The notes below the pieces were generated by a model. That model did no database searches. It was not told the DNA's origin and was given only the letters and a program-made list of their open reading frames with translations. A DNA stretch of 64,000 nt from an uncultured Collinsella sp. (lineage in GTDB: Bacteria; Actinomycetota; Coriobacteriia; Coriobacteriales; Coriobacteriaceae). The DNA lies in the NCBI GenBank assembly GCA_900540855.1, contig UQHK01000013.1:1-64000 (forward strand), written 5' to 3'. Each line of letters begins with the position of its first letter. The stretch's first letter is position 1. The translations under genes were made by a program, and so were the position numbers. Of this stretch, positions 42,018 through 50,521 are shown one piece after another.

Positions 42018-44507
42018 CTATTCGCTAGCGCCTTCGCTGTCTTCGCGATCGTTGGCAAGCATTGCCGCGCCGGCGACCGTTGTCGCCACGGCGGCAGCGG
42101 CGAGCCCGGCGGCAATGCCAGAGCCGTCGCCCGTGCCGGCGAGCTTCTCGCCCGATCCCTTGCTCTTGTTGCCCTTGCCGTTCCTGTCGGCGCTGCCCGC
42201 GTTGGCATCGTTGCCGTTGCCGCCGCCGGTACCGTTGCCGGTGTCGCCCGCGTCGCCCGAAGTCGTCACAGTAAAGCTTGCGGCTCCGTCGGTGGCAAGC
42301 GTGTAGTTCTGCGCCGCGTCGCCCAAGAGACCGTTCACGCGCACCCAGTACGTTCCTGCGGCAAATGTTTCGCCCTCGACCATTGCCGTGCCCGGAGCGC
42401 CGTCCGCGTCGTGCACAAACTCGAGCTGGGCCGTGCAGGCATCGGTTTCGAGCTTGCCCTCGAGTGATGCCGCAATCTTGGCGCGCACGTCTTCGCCGGC
42501 CTTAAGGCCTTCAAGTCCCTCAAAATGGGGCGTCAGCGCGCGCGGGTCGATATCGATGGGCACATGACCCCGCAGCTCCGTAACGGTCTCGTTGCCCAAG
42601 GCGTCGACATCCACATATTCGATGGCAAACGTATGGCCCGAAGTCGCTACGTTGAGTACGTTGCTGCTGTCGACGAGGCGGAAATGGCCCTCTCCAACGG
42701 TCTTGCCATCCTGGAGCGAGGCATCGCTCAGCGAGTCGCCGTACGTCATGCGCATGCGGTTCGGGAGGTAGTACGAAGCTGTCTGCTTGTGCTGTGTATC
42801 GTAATCGTAATTGCGCTGGTAGATGCTCCGGGCCAGCGCCGCATCAACAAAGTCGGATGCGATGATGCCAATGTGCTTGAGGTAATCTGACTTTGTATCC
42901 TCGATGCCGCTGGGATTGATGTACGGGCTCTTGTACAGATGCTCGTTGACTACTCGCGCTGCGGTAAATGGGTTGCTTCCTTGCTTGTGATTCGTGCAGC
43001 TGGTGTAGTTGATAGACCAGCAGCGCTCCAGGACTTGCTCCTTGGCCCCGTTATCGTCCTCGACATCTACCTCGTTGCGGGTGAGCTTGGCCGTTTCCTG
43101 CAGGGCCATATCGACCCAGCTGATCTTGTCGGTTCCGGTGCATTCGTAATGGTCCTGGGCATATACCTTGGTGCAATAGGCTTTTTTGTCGCCTGTTTCC
43201 CCTGCGGCTTCAAAGCCTTGCGCGTTTTGGACGAGACACATAGAGGAGCTGCTGGGGTGTGCTGCGATATTGTTGTCCCATTCGGTTAGGTCGAGGCCCC
43301 ACGTGTGGCCGCTTACGCTGTCGCCGGCGAGTCCAAATCGGCGCAGCAGGACGATCTTTCCGCGCACCTCGTTCAGTGTGGGAACGCGGCTCGACGTATA
43401 GAACAGTTTGGGGTTGTCGTCCAAAACCTTGGCGAAAGCCGTCGTAAGGCTCTCGTCAGTAGCCTCGTTGTTGCCTCGGGATACAAGCATGATGAGCGCT
43501 TCTGACGGATTTTCGTTCAAAAACTTTTTGAAGTAGCCAACGACATCGGAGAGATGCATGAAGTGCCCGTCTTTTTTGAGCAGGTAGCAACTTCCATGGT
43601 CGATGCCGGGGTCGTTGCCTTTTCCGAGTCGGATATCAAAATAGCGAATGCCTTCGAGCAACTGCGTGGGGATGTAGTCCTGCTGGCACTTTGCTTGCGA
43701 GGATTGGGGTTCGGTGTCGTTGTCCACGCTGCAAGTTCCCGAATCGTGCGTGCCCGGGATGCTCAGCTCGTCGAGGTACTTGTTGCCTTCGACGTGGCTC
43801 ATCCAACATGGTCCGTCGACGTAGCTGCTATACGTGGTCCAGTCGATGCTGCTAACTGTGGCATTGGTCTTGTCCATGCTGTAGCCGACAAGCTCGAGCT
43901 CCCACGGAATGGAATATTTCTTTTGGCAAATCTTGTTGTTGTCTTGGTCTTTGCCTTTCGATTCTATGGCAAGGTAGTTAATACCGTTTTTCGTGTATAT
44001 GCGGTCTCGAATAATATAAGTTCCGTCGAACTGGCGGTCGAACGTATAGGCGCGGCTGTCCTTATGGTCGTACTCGCCACTCCATACGTGGATGACCTTT
44101 CCATCTTTGTCCGAGTCGCCATCGACCGACCAAATGCTGTAGCCCGTCTTCTTGTGCTCTTCGAAATTGAGCAGGGTGCGGATGGCATACCAGTTTGTGC
44201 CGTCCGCATCGGTCCCTACGTGCTCAAGGATGAGCTTGCTGGACGTGCCGTCATTAAACAGGTGGCAGACGTTGCCGATGACGTTGCCGTCTTCGTTGAC
44301 GCTCGCGGTGCGAAAATAGCCCGCGGGGCGAAGGCGAATGACGAACTTGTCGAGGGTGGCCGCCGGTGTGGGCGTGTCTTCTGCAAATGCCGCGCGCATG
44401 GGAAGGCCCAATCCCGCGGTTTCGGGCAGGCTTGCAAGTGGCGACAACGCCGCGAGTCCAAGGCCCAGCGTAAACGCTCGGCGACTGATGGCATGATGTT
44501 CGGTCAT
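42018..44507 (-). CDS. Tat-exported PI-PLC X-domain protein, wall-associated
   Basis: This 829-residue secreted protein has a twin-arginine signal (SRRAFTLGLGLAALSPLASL, residues 8-27). It carries a phosphatidylinositol-specific phospholipase C X domain with catalytic His254 (SIPGTHDSG) and His304 (IDHGSCY). The N-terminal 200 residues resemble a beta-trefoil/lectin-like region (YFRTASVNEDGNVIGNV). Near the end are a Gly/Asn/Lys linker, LAGTG (789-793) and a hydrophobic Ala-rich helix, like a variant sortase signal, but the tail after the helix is acidic rather than basic. It probably cleaves phosphoinositides or GPI-like anchors outside the cell; this is inference. Confidence 0.82.
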   Translation of the reverse strand: MTEHHAISRRAFTLGLGLAALSPLASLPETAGLGLPMRAAFAEDTPTPAATLDKFVIRLRPAGYFRTASVNEDGNVIGNVCHLFNDGTSSKLILEHVGTDADGTNWYAIRTLLNFEEHKKTGYSIWSVDGDSDKDGKVIHVWSGEYDHKDSRAYTFDRQFDGTYIIRDRIYTKNGINYLAIESKGKDQDNNKICQKKYSIPWELELVGYSMDKTNATVSSIDWTTYSSYVDGPCWMSHVEGNKYLDELSIPGTHDSGTCSVDNDTEPQSSQAKCQQDYIPTQLLEGIRYFDIRLGKGNDPGIDHGSCYLLKKDGHFMHLSDVVGYFKKFLNENPSEALIMLVSRGNNEATDESLTTAFAKVLDDNPKLFYTSSRVPTLNEVRGKIVLLRRFGLAGDSVSGHTWGLDLTEWDNNIAAHPSSSSMCLVQNAQGFEAAGETGDKKAYCTKVYAQDHYECTGTDKISWVDMALQETAKLTRNEVDVEDDNGAKEQVLERCWSINYTSCTNHKQGSNPFTAARVVNEHLYKSPYINPSGIEDTKSDYLKHIGIIASDFVDAALARSIYQRNYDYDTQHKQTASYYLPNRMRMTYGDSLSDASLQDGKTVGEGHFRLVDSSNVLNVATSGHTFAIEYVDVDALGNETVTELRGHVPIDIDPRALTPHFEGLEGLKAGEDVRAKIAASLEGKLETDACTAQLEFVHDADGAPGTAMVEGETFAAGTYWVRVNGLLGDAAQNYTLATDGAASFTVTTSGDAGDTGNGTGGGNGNDANAGSADRNGKGNKSKGSGEKLAGTGDGSGIAAGLAAAAVATTVAGAAMLANDREDSEGASE

Positions 44508-44812
44508 AACTCCTCCATTCGCAGGGTGCGGTTATGCGATAGTTTTGGTCACTATACTGCCCAGATGTTTAAAGATGCTGGTTTAATTGTCTGCGCGGCG
44601 CAATAAATCGGTGGGCGGACGCGTTTGGGTGCTTGCCGTTTTCGTACCGTTGCCACATTTGGGGTGGTTCCGGCGTCCGGCATCCTCGCGTTCGTCAGGT
44701 GCCGGCATAAGAAAGGGAGGGTCGGTTTACCGGCCCTCCCTTAGTACGAAACGCTGGGGCACCGTCGCTTGTTTGCACTGTGCCCGTGTTTCCCGCTGCG
44801 CTCGCCAGTCGT
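44508..44812. other. Intergenic region between PI-PLC-like and lipoprotein genes
   Basis: No supported gene is found in these 305 bases. They hold the promoter side of the PI-PLC-like gene (GGAGGAG just before its ATG) and the terminator of the first lipoprotein gene. Confidence 0.6.
44710..44742 (-). terminator. Intrinsic terminator of the first lipoprotein gene
   Basis: On the minus strand a 13-bp stem (44730-44742 with 44713-44725, one wobble) is followed by a short T-rich tract, TTTCTT. Confidence 0.85.
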
Positions 44813-45406
44813 TTAGCGCTTGATCTCGATATCGTCGAGCTTGACGTCCATGGCCTCGGTCTTGGCCTTGGCGATATCATCGGCAAATTCCAGGGACTTC
44901 ATCATGGTCTCGACGGCGTCCTTGTGCTCCTCGACGTTGTCGATGCGCACATACACGCTGCCACCGTCAACGTCGGTGAAGTACTCGGTCGTCACGCCGC
45001 CCGAGTGCGTAAAGTAGGCGCTGCGCCAGGTCTTGCCGTTGTACTTAACGGGATCGCTCTCGGTCCATCCGGAGTTGGCCTTCCACTTTGCCTCGTAGTC
45101 GAACAGCTCATCGGCGTTCTTGTCAGGATCGAAGACGGGGATGAAGCGGTCGCTGGCGTGCTCGCTCTCGGTGAACTTAAACTGGGCCCTGTCGGCAGTG
45201 TCGCCTGCGACGTCGGTGATCTCGACGCCCTCGGGGACCTCGACCTTAAACCAAATGAAGTCGGTCCTCATATCCACGGCTGGTTTTTCTGCTCCGCCGC
45301 CACCACCACTGCCGGTAGCGTCGCCGCTGCCACCGCAGCCCACCAGAGCAACTGCGGCAAAGAGACTGATGCAGAGGGTGAGAATCGCAAAGGCCTTCTT
45401 TTTCAT
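44813..45406 (-). CDS. Lipoprotein, copy 1 of a tandem duplication
   Basis: This 197-residue protein has a type II signal peptide (MKKKAFAILTLCISLFAAVA then lipobox LVGC), a Gly-rich spacer and a soluble domain starting TDFIWFKVEVPEGVEI. It is paralogous to the next gene, which shares the same sequence plan (ADRAQ, DRFIPVF, VKYNGKTW, GSVYVRIDN). The function is unknown; the domain recalls small DUF-type extracellular proteins that detect or bind ligands. GAGGAGG precedes the start. Confidence 0.78.
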   Translation of the reverse strand: MKKKAFAILTLCISLFAAVALVGCGGSGDATGSGGGGGAEKPAVDMRTDFIWFKVEVPEGVEITDVAGDTADRAQFKFTESEHASDRFIPVFDPDKNADELFDYEAKWKANSGWTESDPVKYNGKTWRSAYFTHSGGVTTEYFTDVDGGSVYVRIDNVEEHKDAVETMMKSLEFADDIAKAKTEAMDVKLDDIEIKR

Positions 45407-45479
45407 GGTCGTGTCCTCCTCGATCTGTAACCGCCCATGGATTACCTGCCTTTACTGTACGCGTGGACGGCTCGCTAGG

Positions 45480-45497
45480 GTGGGCCATGTGTCCCAT
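45480..45497. repeat. 18-bp repeat upstream of lipoprotein 1
   Basis: GTGGGCCATGTGTCCCAT here is identical to 46451-46468 upstream of the second lipoprotein gene. It is nearly palindromic (TGGG...CCCA, 12 of 16 symmetric positions) and lies 74 bases before the start codon, so it may be an operator duplicated together with the gene. Confidence 0.6.
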
Positions 45498-45543
45498 TCT
45501 GAGGGCCGGATTTGCGCCGACAAGTGGCAATATGCGCGGGTCC

Positions 45544-45579
45544 AAAAGAGGGGAGGGCCGATGCCTGTCGGCCCTCCCC
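45544..45579 (-). terminator. Intrinsic terminator of the second lipoprotein gene
   Basis: On the minus strand a perfect 12-bp stem (45568-45579 with 45550-45561) is followed by CTCTTTTGG. It separates the two lipoprotein genes into independent units. Confidence 0.85.
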
Positions 45580-45649
45580 GGGGTTGGGTGCCCGTTGCTT
45601 TAATGGGGCGCATGTGCGCAGGTGCGCGTAGGCGCGTGCGGGTGTCCCG

Positions 45650-46252
45650 TTACTTGAGCTCGATGCTCGAAATCTCGACTTCGCGCGCCTCGGAAACTGC
45701 CTCTGCCATGTCATCGGGGAACTCGATGGAGTTGAGGAGCGTCTCGGCTTCTTTCTTGTGCTGGTCGAAGTTCGAGATGAGGACGTAGACGCTTCCCGGC
45801 TCAACGTCGGTAAAAAGCATGGTTGAGATGCCGCTGTTGTCCTCGTATGTTCCGACGAGCCACGTCCTGCCGTTATACTCGACGGACCCGCCATCCTTCC
45901 ACTGGAACGTATCCCCCTTCTTTTCTGCCTGGTCGGCGTGGGATTCCTCGGCTGTCATCGCTTTTTTCCAAACGGGGATAAAGCGATCGGCCGAGGCGTT
46001 CTCGTTTTCGGGGAAGGTGAGCTGGACCCTGTCGGCATTCTTGCCGGCGGAGTCGCTTACGCCGACGCCCTCGGGCATCTCGACCTTAAACCAGATAAAG
46101 TCGGTCTTCTTGGCGACGGGGGCCTTTTCCTTGCCCTCGCTCTTGGATGCGCTGCTGCCCCCGCCCGATGCGTTCCCGCCGCAGCCGACAAGGGCAAATG
46201 CGGCAAAGAGGGCGATGCAAAGGGAAAGGATTGATAGGGTCTTTTTCTTCAT
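45650..46252 (-). CDS. Lipoprotein, copy 2 of a tandem duplication
   Basis: This 200-residue paralogue of the previous gene begins MKKKTLSILSLCIALFAAFA with lipobox LVGC, a Ser/Gly/Lys spacer, then TDFIWFKVEMPEGVGV. ATG 46252 is chosen by the signal peptide and the AAGGAGG box; longer in-frame starts are unsupported. Both copies share leader sequence around the ribosome site and carry their own terminator and their own copy of an 18-bp repeat upstream. Confidence 0.78.
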   Translation of the reverse strand: MKKKTLSILSLCIALFAAFALVGCGGNASGGGSSASKSEGKEKAPVAKKTDFIWFKVEMPEGVGVSDSAGKNADRVQLTFPENENASADRFIPVWKKAMTAEESHADQAEKKGDTFQWKDGGSVEYNGRTWLVGTYEDNSGISTMLFTDVEPGSVYVLISNFDQHKKEAETLLNSIEFPDDMAEAVSEAREVEISSIELK

Positions 46253-46629
46253 GGTGGCGTCCTCCTTGTCTGCCAGGGACATCGTGTGCCGCGGATCGCT
46301 GGGGCGGCGGTTGCGCGTGCACATGATGACTTTGTTTGCTGTGCGGTGATTCCTCCATTCGTCGTCCGGTGCCGTGATGAGCGTTGCCCCAACATGGGGC
46401 TCCTTACCTATATGTATGCCCCAGTTGCCGCTGCCCGGGAGTCTCGAAACGTGGGCCATGTGTCCCATGTTTGCGTTGGCATGGCCTATCGTTCGTCATA
46501 GAAATCCGCGATGGCCAGGTGCGCTGACGCCCATGTGCTTATGGGCTAGACTTAGCACCATTACGTGTTCGATGCGGTTGGTCGGCGGTTGCCGCCTGAC
46601 CGATGTATATGACTTGAAGGTGCGTGCGT
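46253..46629. other. Divergent intergenic region before fchA
   Basis: No supported gene in these 377 bases. Present are the second 18-bp repeat (46451-46468), a GCCCAT/ATGGGC hairpin (46529-46534 with 46541-46546) next to TAGACT, and a GGTCGGCGG/CCGCCTGACC hairpin (46580-46601) in the likely fchA leader. Confidence 0.55.
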
Positions 46630-47262
46630 ATGAGCCAAGAGATGATGGATAAAACCTGTCGAGAGTTTGCCGAGGCACTTGCCGCACGCGAGCCGGTTCC
46701 CGGCGGTGGCAGCGCGAGCGCCTTTGTGGGCGCGCTGGGCGCCTCGCTTTGTGGAATGGTCGCTCGTTATGGTGCGACCAATCCTGCGCTTGCCGATCGC
46801 GCGGATGACCTGACGCGCGCATTTGCCCAGGCAGATGAGTTGGCCCAGGAGCTTGTCGAGTTGGTTGCCGAGGACGTTCGTGCATATGGGCAGGTGTCCG
46901 CGGCGTACGGTATTCCGCGTGGCGATCCGGCTCGAGCGACCGCGATTCAGGATGCGCTGCATGTGGCCGCTATGCCGCCGTATCGCATTATGGATGCCTG
47001 CGGGCGTGCACTGGCGCTGCTCGAGGACATGGCCGACAAAGGTTCGCGTCAGCTGCTGTCCGATGTGGCGTGCGGCGCCGTGTTCTGCCGTTCCGCTATG
47101 CAGGGCGCGAGCTTGACGCTCTTTGCGAACACCACGTCTATGAAGGATCGCGCTCGTGCTGAGGAGCTCGAGACGGCGTGTGATGAGTTGCTCGACATGT
47201 GGTTGCCGCGCGCCGATGCGCTGGCGCGCCGCGCCGCCGACGCCGCAAGGAAGAGGGGATAG
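46630..47262 (+). CDS. fchA: Cyclodeaminase/cyclohydrolase family protein (methenyl-THF cyclohydrolase type)
   Basis: This 210-residue all-helical protein belongs to the FTCD_C/FchA family, with the diagnostic PVPGGGSASAFVGALGASL near the N terminus. FchA-type members hydrolyse methenyl-THF to formyl-THF; others act as formiminotetrahydrofolate cyclodeaminase. No histidine degradation genes are near, while folD follows after two bases, so the cyclohydrolase role is favoured. ATG 46630 is preferred over GTG 46624, judged by the AAGG spacing. Confidence 0.85.
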   Translation: MSQEMMDKTCREFAEALAAREPVPGGGSASAFVGALGASLCGMVARYGATNPALADRADDLTRAFAQADELAQELVELVAEDVRAYGQVSAAYGIPRGDPARATAIQDALHVAAMPPYRIMDACGRALALLEDMADKGSRQLLSDVACGAVFCRSAMQGASLTLFANTTSMKDRARAEELETACDELLDMWLPRADALARRAADAARKRG

Positions 47263-47264
47263 CC

Positions 47265-48119
47265 ATGGCTGAACTGCTGAAGGGTGCCCCCGTTGCTCGC
47301 GCTTTGACTGAGGAACTTGCTGCTCGCTGCGTGGCTTTGCGCGAGCGCGGCGTTGTTCCGACGTTGGCTATCGTGCGTGTGGGTGAACGCGAGGACGACC
47401 TATCCTACGAGCGCGGTGCGTTCAAGCGCTGCGAAAAAGTGGGGATTGAGGCTCGTCGCGTTTTGCTTCCCGCTGATGTTTCGCAGGACGAGCTGTTGGC
47501 GGCTATTAAGGACATCAATGCCGACCCTGCTGTTCATGGCTGTCTGATGTTCCGCCCGCTGCCCGCCGGCCTTGACGAGAACGCCGTCGCCGCGGCACTC
47601 GATCCCGCCAAGGATGTTGACTCCATGACGCCGGCTTCGCTGCTCACCACGCTTTCGGGGCGCGGCGAGGGTTTTGCCCCCTGCACAGCCGAAGCCGTGC
47701 TTGCTCTGCTGGATCATTACGGCGTTGAGCTGGATGGAGCTAAGGTTGCTGTGGTCGGGCGCTCGCTGGTGATCGGGCGTCCCGTTGCCGCCATGCTTAC
47801 GGCGCGCAATTCGACCGTGACGACGTGCCATACGCATACGCGCGACCTTGCTGCCGAGTGCCGTGCTGCCGACATTGTGGTTGCCGCCGTTGGACGCGCG
47901 CGTACGATTGGCGTGGATGCGGTTCGCGAGGGCCAGACGATCATCGATGTTGGCATTAATTGGGACGAGGCCGCTGGCAAGCTGGTGGGTGACGTCGATT
48001 CTGATGCTGCGGAGCCGGTCGTTAACGCCATCACGCCCGTGCCGGGCGGCGTGGGCGCTGTGACGACGGCGATCCTCGCCAAACACGTGATCGAGGCGGC
48101 CGAGCGCGCATCGAAATAG
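47265..48119 (+). CDS. folD: FolD-type methylene-THF dehydrogenase, probable loss of cyclohydrolase lysine
   Basis: This 284-residue protein shows the FolD fold: a KDVDS segment, the nucleotide-binding VVGRSLVIGRPVAAML and the C-terminal TPVPGGVG. Compared with E. coli FolD, the N-terminal motif Y-x-x-x-K aligns without gaps but reads YERGA (Tyr48, Ala52), so the lysine essential for the cyclohydrolase step is missing. The QLPLP segment also differs (FRPLPAG). It probably acts as a dehydrogenase only, with the upstream FchA protein supplying cyclohydrolase. ATG 47265 has AAGAGGGG upstream. Confidence 0.88.
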   Translation: MAELLKGAPVARALTEELAARCVALRERGVVPTLAIVRVGEREDDLSYERGAFKRCEKVGIEARRVLLPADVSQDELLAAIKDINADPAVHGCLMFRPLPAGLDENAVAAALDPAKDVDSMTPASLLTTLSGRGEGFAPCTAEAVLALLDHYGVELDGAKVAVVGRSLVIGRPVAAMLTARNSTVTTCHTHTRDLAAECRAADIVVAAVGRARTIGVDAVREGQTIIDVGINWDEAAGKLVGDVDSDAAEPVVNAITPVPGGVGAVTTAILAKHVIEAAERASK

Positions 48120-48473
48120 GCGTTTTGGGCTGTTTGAGGGGTTAGCTCTATACCCCGTGGACAGAAAATGCCAAATATGAGTACTGTTGCCAAGATAGTC
48201 ATATATATTTTAGGCCAAATAGGCTCTCTAACGATATTTATTATCGATAGAGAGCCTATTTTATTGGACCTATGAGGAATTACATCATCTAATTTTTGAA
48301 CAAATGTAGACTTTCGACACCCATACGTAGCAAAATTGCTGTTACTAAATTGGTGACAGTACTCATATTTGGCATTTTTTGACCACAGGGGTTGCCAGCG
48401 CCGTGGTTTCGCCCTTTCTGCGCCGAAGCGATACACTGTTATCGTTTGATTTCTTCGCTCAAGGAGGATGCGC
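48120..48473. other. Non-coding region between folD and the C69 peptidase
   Basis: These 354 bases hold no gene. They are dominated by an AT-rich inverted-repeat element at 48153-48391, described separately, and the ribosome site AAGGAGG of the next gene. Confidence 0.75.
48153..48391. repeat. Long inverted-repeat element with internal hairpin (MITE-like or structured RNA)
   Basis: Terminal arms 48165-48187 and 48356-48378 are perfect 23-bp inverted repeats. They extend imperfectly outward (CCCC-GTGG-CA at 48153-48164 against 48379-48391). The interior is AT rich and holds a 19-bp stem with one mismatch (48218-48236 with 48242-48260, loop TTTAT), prolonged by TAGGCCAA/TTGGACCTA. A 7-bp direct repeat AGGGGTT (48137-48143, 48387-48393) flanks it. 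There is no coding frame. Confidence 0.8.
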
Positions 48474-49997
48474 ATGCCGTGCACAACGATTTTGGTTGGT
48501 AAGAACGCGAGCTACGACGGGTCGACGTTGGTCGCCCGCAACGAGGATTCGTCCAACGGGGTGTTTGAGCCCAAGCGTATGCGTGTGGTGCATCCCGACG
48601 AGCAGCCGCGCGTCTATACGAGCGTCCTGAGTCACCTGACCGTTGAACTGCCCGATAACCCCATGCGCTACACGAGCGTCCCCGATGTTGTCCCGGGCCA
48701 CGGCATCTGGGCCGAGGCCGGTTTCAACGAGCTCAATGTGGGCATGTCCGCAACCGAGACGCTCACCACCAACGAGCGCGTTCGCGGCGCCGACCCGCTC
48801 GTCGACTACGTGCCCGCCAAGGGCAACGAGGACGAGGACGGCTATGTTCCGGCGCAGCCCGGCGGTCTGGGCGAGGAGGACATGGTGACCCTGGTGCTGC
48901 CATATGCCAAATCCGCCCGCGACGGCGTACGCATTCTGGGTGACCTGCTCGAGCGTTATGGCACCTACGAGAACAACGGCATCGCCTTTAGCGACGTGGA
49001 CGAGATCTGGTGGCTCGAGACCATCGGCGGTCACCACTGGATCGCCAAGCGCGTGCCTGACGACGCCTATGTGACCATGCCCAACCAGCTGGGTATCGAC
49101 AGCTTTGACCTGGATGACGCCGAGGGCGCCCAGGCCGATCACATGTGCTCCGCCGACCTGCGCGCTTGGATGGCCGAGTGGCATCTGGACCTGACGCTGG
49201 GCGTCGAGGGCGACGGTCCGGCCGCGGTCTTCAACCCGCGCGAGGCCTTTGGCTCGCACAGCGACAGCGACCACGTCTACAACACGCCGCGCGCCTGGTA
49301 TATGCAGCGCTGCCTTAACCCCAGCGATGTGTGGGACGGTCCCGAGGCCGACTACACGCCCGAGAGCGACGATATTCCCTGGAGCCGCGTGCCCGAGCGC
49401 AAGGTGACCATCGAGGACATCAAGTACGTACTCTCGAGCCACTACCAGGGCACGGAGTACGACTGCTACGGCAGCAAGGGCACGCCCGCCACGCGTGGCG
49501 CCTATCGCCCCATCGGCATCAACCGCAACAGCCAGCTCGCTGTGCTGCAGCTACGCCCCTATGCGCATCCGGCCTACCGCGCCGTGCAGTGGATGGCCTT
49601 TGGCTCCAACTCGTTTAACGCGCTGGTTCCGCTGTACGCCAACGTCGAGACCATGCCCGAGTACTTTGCCGACACGCAGGCTCGCGTGACGTCCGAAAAC
49701 TTCTACTGGGCCAACCGCCTGATCGGCGCGCTGGCCGACGTCCGCTTCCATGAGTGCGGCCGCGCAGTCGAGGATTATCAGGAGAAGGTCGGCGGCATGG
49801 GCCACAAGCAGATTCATGACGTCGACGCTGCCGTAGCCGTTCTGCCCGAAGCCGAGGTGCCCGCCGAGCTCGCCCGCGCCAACGAGGAGTTTGCCGAGCG
49901 CGTGCGGGTGGAGACCGATGCTCTGCTGGGCAAGGTGCTCTACACCACGAGCTGCGCCATGAAGAACTCTTTCGCGATGAACGACAACGTGAGGTAG
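48474..49997 (+). CDS. C69-family dipeptidase
   Basis: This 507-residue peptidase of family C69 (PepD type) is an N-terminal nucleophile hydrolase; Cys3 in MPCTTILVGK becomes the catalytic N terminus. Other family segments are STLVARNEDS near residue 20 and WWLETIGGHHWIAKRVPDD. ATG 48474 is chosen because AAGGAGG ends six bases upstream and it places Cys at position 3; ATG 48468 lies too close to that site. No signal peptide is seen, so it acts in the cytosol on dipeptides. Confidence 0.88.
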   Translation: MPCTTILVGKNASYDGSTLVARNEDSSNGVFEPKRMRVVHPDEQPRVYTSVLSHLTVELPDNPMRYTSVPDVVPGHGIWAEAGFNELNVGMSATETLTTNERVRGADPLVDYVPAKGNEDEDGYVPAQPGGLGEEDMVTLVLPYAKSARDGVRILGDLLERYGTYENNGIAFSDVDEIWWLETIGGHHWIAKRVPDDAYVTMPNQLGIDSFDLDDAEGAQADHMCSADLRAWMAEWHLDLTLGVEGDGPAAVFNPREAFGSHSDSDHVYNTPRAWYMQRCLNPSDVWDGPEADYTPESDDIPWSRVPERKVTIEDIKYVLSSHYQGTEYDCYGSKGTPATRGAYRPIGINRNSQLAVLQLRPYAHPAYRAVQWMAFGSNSFNALVPLYANVETMPEYFADTQARVTSENFYWANRLIGALADVRFHECGRAVEDYQEKVGGMGHKQIHDVDAAVAVLPEAEVPAELARANEEFAERVRVETDALLGKVLYTTSCAMKNSFAMNDNVR

Positions 49998-50096
49998 GGA
50001 TTTCCCGTCGATCGAATAGCGCTAAAACGCTTTGTCGCTTTCGCTCAATCTTGGGTACAAGAACGCCAATGCAGTTGTTTGTGATTGGAGACAACC

Positions 50097-50513
50097 ATGG
50101 TTATGAAACTCGATCAGCTTGTTAACGGCGCCATTAACGTAGGCTTTGGCGCTGCCGCCGTTGCTGTCGAAGGCGGCAAGAAGGTCCTCGACGACCTTAA
50201 CACTAAAGGCGAGCAGGTCCGCAAGGACACCGCCACCCCCGATATCGCCCGCAGTGTGTCCGACATGTTCGAGCAGGCCGGCGGTACCATCTCCGATCTG
50301 ACCGAGCGCTTGGGCATGCAGGGCGAGACCGCGGCCCAGCGCGTGCTTGACGAGCTCATACTTGCCCGCGTCCGCGTCATGACCGCCCCCGAGCGCACGG
50401 CCTTCCTGGCCCATGTGCGCGACATCGTCGATTCGGTCGAGGACAACGTGACCTCGGTGCCCGTCGAGTCCGTTGAGCCCGACGATGCGAAGGATACCGA
50501 AGAGGCCGAGTAG
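50097..50513 (+). CDS. Phasin-like/PHA-granule-type helical protein
   Basis: This 138-residue helical protein (MVMKLDQLVNGAINVGFGAAAVAVEG) resembles phasin-like small proteins that precede UbiB/AarF kinases in actinobacteria. It has no transmembrane segment and an acidic C-terminal tail. It ends eight bases before the UbiB-like gene, so they are almost surely cotranscribed and probably act together. ATG 50097 has GGAG six bases upstream. Confidence 0.65.
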   Translation: MVMKLDQLVNGAINVGFGAAAVAVEGGKKVLDDLNTKGEQVRKDTATPDIARSVSDMFEQAGGTISDLTERLGMQGETAAQRVLDELILARVRVMTAPERTAFLAHVRDIVDSVEDNVTSVPVESVEPDDAKDTEEAE

Positions 50514-50521
50514 CAGCGCAG

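Noticed and set aside
41918..42028. 36-codon + strand ORF starting MDNNTLLLLHD with a GGGAG box
   Set aside because: It runs through the terminator hairpin of the opposing PI-PLC-like gene and into its coding end. It may be a relic of a deleted gene start but cannot be supported.
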